A stretch of 10,550 bases of DNA from positions 1-10,550 of the forward strand of contig WOYN01000091.1 in assembly GCA_011620825.1 (NCBI GenBank), read 5' to 3'. Below the pieces are notes generated by a model. It saw only the letters and a program-made list of their open reading frames with translations. It was not told where the DNA came from and did no database searches. The DNA is from Candidatus Methanomethylophilaceae archaeon. GTDB taxonomy: Archaea > Thermoplasmatota > Thermoplasmata > Methanomassiliicoccales > Methanomethylophilaceae. This document shows, in pieces, positions 1 through 6,117 of this stretch. Positions within the stretch are counted from its first letter, which is position 1, and the number at the start of each line of letters is the position of its first letter. Position numbers and translations under genes: made by a program.

Positions 1-54
1 CAATACCAGTGCTGTTGTCCGCGTATTTACGTATCGGACGCATGAGGTACAAGC

Positions 55-483
55 ATGGTAACTGTCTATGATGTTCCCGCCGAGAAACTCATACTCAAAG
101 CGGCCGGGAAGCTCAAGGGAAATGAAAAGATCTCCCCTCCTGAGTGGGCCGAGTATGCGAAGACGGGCAGGCACACGGAAAAAGCTCCGACGCAGGAGGA
201 CTGGTGGTATACCAGGTCCGCCTCCATTCTTAGGAAGCTTTATGTGAAAGGACCGATGGGATCTTCCAGACTCGCAGCAGAGTACGGAGGGTTCTCTGAC
301 AAGGGATCGATGCCTAACAGGGCAGTCAAGGGAAGCCGCAACATCGCCAGAAAGTGCATGATGCAACTTGAGGCGGCAGGGCTGCTGGTCTCTAAGGACA
401 AGCAGGGGAGGGCAATCTCTCCTGCAGGACAGTCGCTCCTCGACAACGCAGCCAAAGAGGTCTACGACGAAATGAATGCATGA
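55..483 (+). CDS. rps19e: 30S ribosomal protein S19e
   Basis: This is the archaeal/eukaryotic ribosomal protein S19e, a winged-helix protein of the small-subunit head needed for subunit maturation. The 142-residue product has the usual family length. It shows the conserved block WWYTRSASILRKLY at about residues 50-63, then GSSRLAAEYGG (about 69-79) and the RNA-contacting KGSRNIARK segment near residue 95. The ATG at 55 is preceded by GAGGT at 44-48 with a 6-base spacer, which supports this start. Only 54 bases lie upstream, so whether it opens an operon cannot be seen. The stop codon (481-483) sits right beside the ribosome binding site of the next gene, as expected in a translation operon. 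Identification is firm. Confidence 0.96.
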   Translation: MVTVYDVPAEKLILKAAGKLKGNEKISPPEWAEYAKTGRHTEKAPTQEDWWYTRSASILRKLYVKGPMGSSRLAAEYGGFSDKGSMPNRAVKGSRNIARKCMMQLEAAGLLVSKDKQGRAISPAGQSLLDNAAKEVYDEMNA

Positions 484-489
484 GGAGGT
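484..489 (+). promoter_or_regulatory. Ribosome binding site GGAGGT of the PDCD5-like gene
   Basis: A full Shine-Dalgarno match starts one base after the S19e stop codon and ends 8 bases before the ATG at 498. It decides the start codon: the upstream in-frame ATG at 480 would place the binding site inside the coding region. Confidence 0.8.
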
Positions 490-497
490 TTGAGCAT

Positions 498-848
498 ATG
501 GATGACCCTGAATTGGAAGCTTTGAGAAGAAAGAGAATGGCCGAACTGCAACAGCAACAGTCATTCTCCCAGCAGCAGTACGCCCAGCAACAGCAGGCGG
601 AAGAACAGAGACAGCAATATGAAGCTCAGAAACAGGCCGTTCTAAGACAGATTCTCTCCCCTGAGGCCAGGGACAGGCTCGCCAACGTCAAATTGGCCGA
701 CCCCCAGCACGCCGACATGGTGGAGAATCAGCTTATCCAACTTGCACAGTCGGGAAGACTGCAGCAGGTCATCAGCGAAGATATGCTCAAAGAACTTCTC
801 AGGCAGATCGCCCCTAAGAAAAGGGATATCAAAATCGAGAGGAGATAA
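498..848 (+). CDS. PDCD5-family (TFAR19) DNA-binding protein
   Basis: This is the archaeal homologue of human PDCD5/TFAR19, a small helical-bundle protein often annotated as a DNA-binding protein. Its cellular job in archaea is not established. The 116-residue product begins [17 protein letters not shown], continues with a glutamine-rich stretch (residues 18-46, 16 Gln of 29), then the conserved helical core from [16 protein letters not shown] (51-66) to the basic end [11 protein letters not shown]. The frame is open back to an ATG at 480 that overlaps the S19e stop. The ATG at 498 is preferred because GGAGGT (484-489) lies 8 bases before it. Its place between S19e and L39e matches the known archaeal cluster. 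The end of the gene carries the binding site for L39e. Confidence 0.93.
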   Translation: MDDPELEALRRKRMAELQQQQSFSQQQYAQQQQAEEQRQQYEAQKQAVLRQILSPEARDRLANVKLADPQHADMVENQLIQLAQSGRLQQVISEDMLKELLRQIAPKKRDIKIERR

Positions 849-850
849 AA

Positions 851-1006
851 ATGTCAAGCACTAAACCGCCTGCAATGAAGGCAAGGCTGAACAAGAAGAT
901 CAAACAGAACCGCCGCGTTCCGGCCTGGGTTATGATAAGGACTAGCAGACAGTTCCTCCGCCACCCCAAGAGGAGATCGTGGCGCATTGGAAAGCTCAAG
1001 GAGTGA
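851..1006 (+). CDS. rpl39e: 50S ribosomal protein L39e
   Basis: This is L39e, the very small basic large-subunit protein that lines the peptide exit tunnel. The 51-residue product has the expected size and composition: [20 protein letters not shown] at the start, then [11 protein letters not shown] and the basic tail [14 protein letters not shown], with the conserved P-x-W and RRSWR features. ATG 851 lies two bases after the stop of the PDCD5-like gene. The site GGAG (841-844) is inside that gene, 6 bases before the start. Its own 3' end (AAGGAG) provides the binding site for L31e. The gene is short enough to be missed by length-filtered gene calling. Confidence 0.95.
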   Translation: MSSTKPPAMKARLNKKIKQNRRVPAWVMIRTSRQFLRHPKRRSWRIGKLKE

Positions 1007-1011
1007 TTCAG

Positions 1012-1275
1012 ATGGCAGATGAAATTCAAAGGATCATCATAATCCCGCTCAGAGCGACGAAGCAGGCACCCCGCACAAGGAGGGCCAAACGCGCCGTTAA
1101 AGAGGTCAGGGAGCATGTGATGAGGCATATGAAGGTCGACGAGGAACACGTATGGCTGGACACCGCTCTCAACGAGAAGATCTGGGAGAACGGAATTCAG
1201 AACCCGCCCTCGAAGGTCGCCGTGAAGGCCACCAAGTTCGATGACGGGCTCGTTGAAGTAACGCTCGCAGAGTGA
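1012..1275 (+). CDS. rpl31e: 50S ribosomal protein L31e
   Basis: This is ribosomal protein L31e, found near the exit-tunnel rim of archaeal and eukaryotic large subunits. The 87-residue protein shows the family pattern: the N-terminal strand IQRIIIIPLR, the basic PRTRRAKRAVKEVREHVMRH helix region, VDEEHVWLDTALNEKIWENG (around residues 43-62) and PPSKVAVKATKF. The frame is open to an ATG at 979, inside L39e. ATG 1012 is preferred because GGAG (1000-1003) lies 8 bases before it and because the homologous N-terminus begins at about this point. It is 5 bases downstream of L39e and surely co-transcribed with it. Confidence 0.95.
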   Translation: MADEIQRIIIIPLRATKQAPRTRRAKRAVKEVREHVMRHMKVDEEHVWLDTALNEKIWENGIQNPPSKVAVKATKFDDGLVEVTLAE

Positions 1276-1280
1276 TAAAC

Positions 1281-1946
1281 ATGATAAGACTCTCCCGTTA
1301 CGGCGGGAACTGCAATATCGGCGTGTTCGCCGCGGCGGGGGAGGACCTAGCATTAGTGGCCGGGGACGCCGAACCGGGTTTCGTGAGGGACCTGGAGACA
1401 GTCCTCGGCGTCGAAACCATCCTTACGTCGGTCGCCGGGTCGTTCGTCGTCGGATCGCTTACGGCGATGAACTCCAACGGCATCGCGGTCTCTGGGATGG
1501 CCGAGCACGACGAACTTGAGAAGATCAGGTCGTTCGCCGGTAACGTGGCTACCGTCCCCGGAAGGTTCAACGCTGCAGGGAACAACATCCTGGTAAACGA
1601 CCGCGGAGCGATTGTCAATCCGATATACACGGATGCCGCCATCAAGGAATTCTCGGATGTGTTCGGTGTCGAATGCGTACGTTCCTCGATAGCAGGGTGC
1701 GATACCGTAGGCTCCGTATGCGTAGTGACCAACAGGGGATGCGTCTGTCATAACGATGCGACGGACGAGGAAATACGGCTGATAGCCGAGGTCCTGAAGG
1801 TCGAATGCAGGAAGACGACGGTAAACCACGGTGTCGATTTCCTTGCATCGGGCATAATCGCCAACTCCAAGGGCGCCCTGGTTGGCGACCTGACCATGCC
1901 CATCGAGATGGGCAGGATAGAAGAAGGACTGGACCTGTACGACTGA
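1281..1946 (+). CDS. eif6: Translation initiation factor 6 (aIF6)
   Basis: aIF6 is the anti-association factor that binds the large subunit and prevents premature joining of the 30S. It folds as a five-fold pseudo-symmetric pentein, and the repeats are visible here as recurring pieces such as GNCNIGVFAAA, SVAGSFVVGSLTAMNSNGI, GNNILVNDRGAIVNP, AGCDTVGSVCVVTNRGCVCH and ASGIIANSKGALVGD. The 221-residue length is typical. ATG 1281 (MIRLSRYGGN) fits homologues; a GTG at 1272 overlapping the L31e stop would add only three residues. No strong Shine-Dalgarno is seen, so it may rely on coupling to L31e, which ends 5 bases earlier. In many euryarchaea L18a/LX and prefoldin genes follow; here a convergent gene abuts instead. 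Confidence 0.95.
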   Translation: MIRLSRYGGNCNIGVFAAAGEDLALVAGDAEPGFVRDLETVLGVETILTSVAGSFVVGSLTAMNSNGIAVSGMAEHDELEKIRSFAGNVATVPGRFNAAGNNILVNDRGAIVNPIYTDAAIKEFSDVFGVECVRSSIAGCDTVGSVCVVTNRGCVCHNDATDEEIRLIAEVLKVECRKTTVNHGVDFLASGIIANSKGALVGDLTMPIEMGRIEEGLDLYD

Positions 1947-2591
1947 TCAACGGTCGAACACCCAGCACTCGCTGTGCTCCGGCAGTTCGTCATGGGATAG
2001 ATCGATCTCGTTGCCGACGTAGTCGATATTTTCAGAAGGGACCATCTTCAAAAAGTCGTCCAAGGGAAGCAACGCGATGCAAAGACCGAACACACGATAG
2101 TGCATCGGAACTATCACCCTTGGGTCGGCCTTTGCTATAAATTCCTTCACTTCCGGCAGTTCCATGGTATAATTCGCTCCGACGGGAACGAACAGTATGT
2201 CCGCTCCGCGGATCCTCTCCATCGTTTTTTCGTCGGGCATGGCGCCGAGGTCCCCGCAGTGGCATACGGAGATGTTATCCATCTCGAAGCGGTAGATCGT
2301 GTTCATTCCTCTCTTCGCTCCGTGCTCGCTGTCGTGGTATGATCGCAGTCCCTCGATCTCGAACGGCCCGACCTTGAACTTTCCGGTCTTCCCTATGTAG
2401 TCCTTGTGTTCACCGCTTATGACCCTAGACATATTATGGTCATAATGGTCGTGTGTCATCAGAACCACGGACGCGTTTCTCGGAGAAGGTGCCTTGATAC
2501 CTATCGATTTACCATCGTGAGGGTCGATTACAATAGTACCGAGCTCGCATCCGAATTCGAAACATGAGTGACCGTGCCATCTGATGAGCAT
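1947..2591 (-). CDS. Metallo-beta-lactamase-fold metal-dependent hydrolase (UPF0173-like)
   Basis: The 214-residue protein has the layout of small metallo-beta-lactamase-fold hydrolases of the UPF0173/UlaG-like group, whose substrates are mostly unknown. Visible metal-site elements are HDHYDH (47-52), a His in SYHDSEHG (about 86), Asp114 in CHCGDLG and the late His in VPMHYR (164). The start MLIRWHGHSCFEF is also typical of the group. No signal peptide or membrane segment is seen, so it is probably cytosolic. The gene faces aIF6 with no spacer. It has no visible Shine-Dalgarno, and a TATA-like box lies about 26 bases before the ATG, suggesting a leaderless transcript. Family assignment is good; the reaction cannot be named. 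Confidence 0.85.
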   Translation of the reverse strand: MLIRWHGHSCFEFGCELGTIVIDPHDGKSIGIKAPSPRNASVVLMTHDHYDHNMSRVISGEHKDYIGKTGKFKVGPFEIEGLRSYHDSEHGAKRGMNTIYRFEMDNISVCHCGDLGAMPDEKTMERIRGADILFVPVGANYTMELPEVKEFIAKADPRVIVPMHYRVFGLCIALLPLDDFLKMVPSENIDYVGNEIDLSHDELPEHSECWVFDR

Positions 2592-2613
2592 GGTGGTGAC
2601 AGTGCACCGCTGT

Positions 2614-2625
2614 CTTTAATTATTT
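2614..2625 (-). promoter_or_regulatory. Leaderless promoter (TATA-like box) of the MBL-fold hydrolase gene
   Basis: On the minus strand this reads AAATAATTAAAG, preceded by GGG like a weak BRE. Its centre is about 27-28 bases upstream of the ATG at 2591, which puts the expected transcription start at or within two bases of the start codon. The absence of a Shine-Dalgarno agrees with leaderless translation. Confidence 0.5.
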
Positions 2626-2635
2626 CCCAGGGGGC

Positions 2636-2649
2636 AAAGCGTTTATCAT
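2636..2649 (+). promoter_or_regulatory. Leaderless promoter of the DUF373 gene
   Basis: The sequence CAAAGCGTTTATCAT resembles a BRE followed by an archaeal TATA box (TTTATC). Its centre is about 25 bases before the GTG start at 2669. There is no Shine-Dalgarno between box and start, so the mRNA is probably leaderless and begins at the GTG. The box is back to back with the minus-strand promoter, only about 17 bases away. Confidence 0.5.
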
Positions 2650-2668
2650 TGGGATTCAATCCACCCAT

Positions 2669-3787
2669 GTGAAGAAGACATTGGTCCTCGTGGTCGACAG
2701 GGACGACGATTTTGGCGTCAAAGGAGGAGTGGAGACCCCTGTCATCGGAGTGGAGAACTGTTCCGTGGCAGCGTCCGCCCTGGGGATAGCCGACCCCGAA
2801 GATTCCGATATCAATTCCCTTTACGCTGCGATAAACATCTACCGCGACATGCTGACCGAGGGCGCAAATGTAGAGGTCGCCCTGATATGCGGCAACTCGA
2901 AGATAGGATATCGTTCCGATTCGGCGGTCATAGAAGAGCTGGACCAGGTCATACAGGAAGTAAATCCGGACAGGATCATCCTTGTAGGCGATGGCGCGGA
3001 GGACGAATATGTGTACCCGGTCATTTCTTCGCGGGTTCCGATCGATTCCGTCAGGAAGGTCGTCGTGAAGCAGTCCCCGGGACTCGAAGGTACCGTTTAC
3101 ATAATCACGAAGATGCTGGAGGACCCTGTGAAGCGTAAGAGGTACATGACGCCCGTGGGATGGCTTCTGGCACTGATGACATTCGCCTATATTCTGCCGA
3201 TGATGTACTTCTACGGGCTGGACGCCAGCAACTTCTCCAGAATATCCGGAGCGCTGATCGTCCTCGCCATAGGCGTCATCCTGCTCGTCTATGGATATAG
3301 CCTCGTGGACAGGATCTCGCGTTGGCTATTGCGCTGGGCGGCGAATCTTAGGTCCGGAAGCGTGATCATAACGTTCTCACTGATATCCCTGGCGCTCGCT
3401 GCGTCAGGCCTGGTGCTGGGGGTGCTGACCGTTCAGAACTACTATTCGCCTTCGCAGTACCAGATGATCCTCCGGTTCTGCGCCGTGGCCACGTGGCCGA
3501 TCGTTTTTTCAATTTTGGTCTTCTCCGTGGGCAGTTTCATAAACGAATACCTTTTGAAAGGGGAGGTCAAGCTCAGCTTCATAACCGGTTCCATAAACGT
3601 CCTGGGAATCGGAATGGTAATCACGGGTGCGATCGACCTTATGCTGTCATACATAAGCATAGGTCTGAACATCACCAGCATCATTGCCGCCGAGATAGCG
3701 ATCGGAATAGTGCTCGCACTTATCGCGACCATCGTCAGGATATATTTCAGGCACGAGATGTACACCCCCTCGGAATCGGAGGCCTGA
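2669..3787 (+). CDS. DUF373 family integral membrane protein
   Basis: This is an archaeal conserved membrane protein of the DUF373 family, whose function is unknown. The 372-residue protein has a soluble N-terminal domain (1 to about 155) starting KKTLVLVVDRDDDFG, with an acidic DRDDD cluster at 10-14, GVETPVIG, ADPEDSDIN (41-49), VGDGAEDEYVYPVISS (106-121) and KQSPGLEG. About six hydrophobic segments follow, near 163-183, 193-213, 230-252, 266-290, 301-325 and 333-357. GTG 2669 is chosen because the family begins exactly with this LVLxVDRDDD strand; an ATG two bases earlier is out of frame and followed at once by TGA. The last codons carry the ribosome binding site of mptE, so the two are coupled. 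Confidence 0.85.
   Translation: MKKTLVLVVDRDDDFGVKGGVETPVIGVENCSVAASALGIADPEDSDINSLYAAINIYRDMLTEGANVEVALICGNSKIGYRSDSAVIEELDQVIQEVNPDRIILVGDGAEDEYVYPVISSRVPIDSVRKVVVKQSPGLEGTVYIITKMLEDPVKRKRYMTPVGWLLALMTFAYILPMMYFYGLDASNFSRISGALIVLAIGVILLVYGYSLVDRISRWLLRWAANLRSGSVIITFSLISLALAASGLVLGVLTVQNYYSPSQYQMILRFCAVATWPIVFSILVFSVGSFINEYLLKGEVKLSFITGSINVLGIGMVITGAIDLMLSYISIGLNITSIIAAEIAIGIVLALIATIVRIYFRHEMYTPSESEA
3778..3782 (+). promoter_or_regulatory. Ribosome binding site GGAGG of mptE
   Basis: GGAGG lies within the last codons of the DUF373 gene, 8 bases before a TTG. No ATG or GTG lies in frame close by that would suit the homologous N-terminus, so this site is the main support for the TTG start at 3791. 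Confidence 0.7.
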
Positions 3788-3790
3788 ACG

Positions 3791-4456
3791 TTGGAATATT
3801 CGGAATGGGAACCTGTGTACCTCGAGATAGTGAAAGACCTGGACCTCGATATCAGCGAAGACGAGAACTCGGTCAGGGTCATGAAGGCCCTGACGCTGAA
3901 TTCCAACCTTGTGATGGACGGCGTCCTCGCGGAACTTATCGGACGCAACGTCACTGTCTTCGGGGACGCCGGGTCGCTTGAAGACGATATCGGAAAAACA
4001 GAACCTTGCGGGACCCTCATCTCCGCGGGCTCTGCGACGGAAAGGGTGTTGGAAGCGGGAGTCGTGCCGCATATAGTGGTCACGGACCTCGACGGAAACG
4101 TGGGCTCCCAGATCGAGGCCAGCAGCTCTGGCGCGGTGACGCTGGTACTGGCGCACGGTGACAACTACGGCGCGGTCGCGCGGTATGTGAAAGAGTTCAC
4201 GGGACCGCTCATACTGACTACCCAGAGCCGTCCGTTCGGAACGGTCATGAACTACGGAGGGTTCACCGACGGGGACCGTTCCGTCTGCACGGCAAGACAT
4301 TTCGGTGCCAAAAGGATACTTCTCGAGGGGTTCGACTTCGAAAGGCCCAGGCTTAAAGCCGGAGATGATTCGGAACGTTCCATGAAAAAGCTTGAATGGG
4401 CCCGGAGGATCATCTATGACATGAACCCCCCTGATGTTGATATCATCAGGCATTAA
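3791..4456 (+). CDS. mptE: 6-hydroxymethyl-7,8-dihydropterin pyrophosphokinase, archaeal type (MptE, DUF115)
   Basis: MptE transfers pyrophosphate from ATP to 6-hydroxymethyl-7,8-dihydropterin, the activated pterin used for methanopterin or folate-type cofactors. It is the archaeal, non-FolK enzyme. The 221-residue protein shows the DUF115 motifs TDLDGN (98-103), AHGDN (121-125), NYGGFTDGDRSVC (154-166), EGFDFE (179-184) and a C-terminal KKLEWA (199-204). The TTG start is supported by GGAGG at 3778-3782 and by the N-terminus MEYSEWEPVYLEI, which resembles homologues. The gap to the DUF373 stop is 3 bases. Methanogens without a tetrahydromethanopterin C1 pathway would need it for another pterin; this cannot be settled from the window. 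Confidence 0.88.
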   Translation: MEYSEWEPVYLEIVKDLDLDISEDENSVRVMKALTLNSNLVMDGVLAELIGRNVTVFGDAGSLEDDIGKTEPCGTLISAGSATERVLEAGVVPHIVVTDLDGNVGSQIEASSSGAVTLVLAHGDNYGAVARYVKEFTGPLILTTQSRPFGTVMNYGGFTDGDRSVCTARHFGAKRILLEGFDFERPRLKAGDDSERSMKKLEWARRIIYDMNPPDVDIIRH

Positions 4457-4539
4457 GTTTAGGCCCGGGATGCTGCGGTGCCGCGCCCGACCCACGTCCC
4501 TATGTTGCAAAGTAAAGATTAATAAGCCAAAGTAATTGT
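4457..4539 (+). other. GC-rich then AT-rich spacer between mptE and the protease gene
   Basis: The first 45 bases are very GC-rich, with CCCGGG (4464-4469) and a GCGG/CCGC inverted pair (4475-4478, 4481-4484) whose 2-base loop is too short to be stable. There is no T-run, so this is not a convincing terminator. The second half is AT-rich and probably holds the promoter of the next gene. No RNA gene is recognised. Confidence 0.4.
4508..4525 (+). promoter_or_regulatory. Possible promoter of the site-2 protease gene
   Basis: The stretch CAAAGTAAAGATTAATAA is AT-rich and stands out after a GC-rich spacer. A box centred near 4515 would give a start near the GTG at 4540; the better-looking ATTAATAA is a few bases too close. 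No Shine-Dalgarno precedes the GTG. Confidence 0.35.
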
Positions 4540-6105
4540 GTGTCCGAGGGATTTGGCATCAGTATTATCTGGATTATCATTATTCTGCTAGCTGTTCTAT
4601 ATGTGCCCATTTTTGTCTGGGTCTGGCGTTCGCCTAAGGCCGCAGAGCTCGGGCTCTCGGTCCGCGGCCCGATGGTGATGTACAAGACAAACATGGGTCA
4701 GAAGCTCATGGGGAGCATCGGGTCCCACCGCAGGCTGTGCGGTGCGTTCGCGGTGATATCCAGTATAATTTCGATCGCGCTAATGGCCGTGATGATCTTC
4801 TTCATGGCTATGGCGGTGATCAATCTGCCTTATGCGTTTACAAGCTCTGGGACCGCCTCCCTCGTGTCGACCGGCCTGGATATGACCCAGTTCATTGTTT
4901 TCGGGGTGATCGCACTGGTCGTTTCGATGATAATCCATGAATTCGCCCACGGCGTTCAGTCCAGGGCGAACGGCATCCGTGTAGAGTCCGCCGGACTGAT
5001 GTATGCCGTGGTGCCTCTCGGCGCGTTCGTCGAGATGAACGAAGAAGATACCGAGAAAGCGTCCCTTCGCAGCAGGATGAGCGTATTTTCCGCCGGAATT
5101 TCAATCAATTTTGTTGTTGCGATCGCTTCGTTCCTCATATTTGCGGTATTGATGCTCGGTTCGGTCGGGACGACCGCGGGCGTCTCCGACGACGGCGCGG
5201 GCGTCTACGGCGTGACCTCGGGCTCACCCGCCGATGATGCGGGCATACCTGCCGGCGCGGTGATAACGATGATCGACGATGTGCCTGTTACAGCCAGCGA
5301 GTATATGGGGTACTATGCCTTGTCCCCGGAGGAGGATTACGGCAGTACTGCGCATACCGTGACCTATCTCACAGAAGACGGGGAGCATACCTCCGAAATA
5401 ATGCTGGGACTTTATGTATCATTCGTGTCGCCGGACTCCCCCGCTGCATCGGCGGGACTTCCGAGCGATATCATTATCAACAGCATCGCAACAGGGACGG
5501 AATCCTATACGATAACCGGGATCAGGGATTTCAGAGACTTCGTCTCAGACTCTGAGCAGGGCCAGGAAGTGACGATATCGTATACCGTCCTGAGCGACGG
5601 CTTGTCCGATAGCAAGACGCTCACGCTTGGGAACAACAACGGCGTCGGATACATAGGGATCGGGGTCACCTACAGCGGGATCAGCTTCCTTACCCCCGGA
5701 TACGTTATGGGGGTGGCTTCCGACCCCACTTTCGGGTCGACGGGCTTTACCGACGGCGTGCTGACGCTGCTCAATTATCCATTCATCTCGTGGAGCGGAT
5801 TCTCTCCTGTCCCGGAGCATTGCCAATGGTGGTTCGACACCCCCGGTGGAGAAGTTTTCTGGGTCGTCGCAGCATTTTTCTACTGGATGTTCTGGGTCAA
5901 TATCCTTTTGGGTATAACGAACGCCCTCCCAGCGATTCCCTTCGACGGAGGATTCCTATTCAAGGGCTGGGTCACCCAGCTGCTCAACAGACTGAATTAC
6001 AAGGACCAAAAGGCCAGGGATGCTATGGCCGAAAACGTCACGCGCGCGGTATCGGGCCTCATGATATTCTTATTAATACTGGTTGTCGTTGCCGTTATAT
6101 TCTAA
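4540..6105 (+). CDS. Site-2-type membrane zinc metalloprotease (M50) with two PDZ domains
   Basis: This is an intramembrane protease of the M50/S2P family, which cuts membrane-bound substrates such as anti-regulators. The 521-residue protein has an N-terminal membrane anchor (about 7-28), further hydrophobic segments at 69-95 and 117-132, and the zinc motif HEFAH (133-137) leading into a membrane segment. Another membrane segment lies at about 183-208. Two PDZ-like domains (about 215-290 and 291-378) carry the GSPADDAGI and DSPAASAGLP signatures. The C-terminal part has membrane segments near 437-460 and 503-521 and the third-ligand motif NALPAIPFDGG (461-471). All catalytic residues seem present. 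The start is GTG at 4540 with no Shine-Dalgarno. CorA follows after 12 bases, so the two are likely co-transcribed. The substrate is unknown. Confidence 0.88.
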   Translation: MSEGFGISIIWIIIILLAVLYVPIFVWVWRSPKAAELGLSVRGPMVMYKTNMGQKLMGSIGSHRRLCGAFAVISSIISIALMAVMIFFMAMAVINLPYAFTSSGTASLVSTGLDMTQFIVFGVIALVVSMIIHEFAHGVQSRANGIRVESAGLMYAVVPLGAFVEMNEEDTEKASLRSRMSVFSAGISINFVVAIASFLIFAVLMLGSVGTTAGVSDDGAGVYGVTSGSPADDAGIPAGAVITMIDDVPVTASEYMGYYALSPEEDYGSTAHTVTYLTEDGEHTSEIMLGLYVSFVSPDSPAASAGLPSDIIINSIATGTESYTITGIRDFRDFVSDSEQGQEVTISYTVLSDGLSDSKTLTLGNNNGVGYIGIGVTYSGISFLTPGYVMGVASDPTFGSTGFTDGVLTLLNYPFISWSGFSPVPEHCQWWFDTPGGEVFWVVAAFFYWMFWVNILLGITNALPAIPFDGGFLFKGWVTQLLNRLNYKDQKARDAMAENVTRAVSGLMIFLLILVVVAVIF

Positions 6106-6113
6106 AGGAGGTG
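6106..6113 (+). promoter_or_regulatory. Ribosome binding site AGGAGGTG of the CorA gene
   Basis: A full-length Shine-Dalgarno match begins at the base after the protease stop codon and ends 4 bases before the ATG at 6118. It is the strongest binding site in the window and fixes the CorA start. Confidence 0.8.
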
Positions 6114-6117
6114 AAGA

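Noticed and set aside
2..61. Short open frame ending TAA at 59-61 that overlaps the S19e start; it could be the C-terminus of an upstream operon gene.
   Set aside because: Only 19 codons are visible, no family is recognisable, and another frame is also open through most of this stretch.
480..497. Upstream ATG of the PDCD5-like frame overlapping the S19e stop.
   Set aside because: The GGAGGT site at 484-489 would then lie inside the gene; ATG 498 is at the right distance and fits the family N-terminus.
829..1353. 174-codon minus-strand open frame across L39e and L31e.
   Set aside because: It is antisense to firmly identified ribosomal genes and encodes nothing recognisable.
4464..4484. GC-rich inverted pairs after mptE as a terminator or small RNA.
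   Set aside because: The best stem has a 2-base loop and no T-run follows.
3442..4510. Two long minus-strand open frames (240 and 287 codons) opposite DUF373 and mptE.
   Set aside because: They mirror GC-rich coding sequence of well-supported genes; the products are rich in Arg, His and Ser without domains or binding sites.
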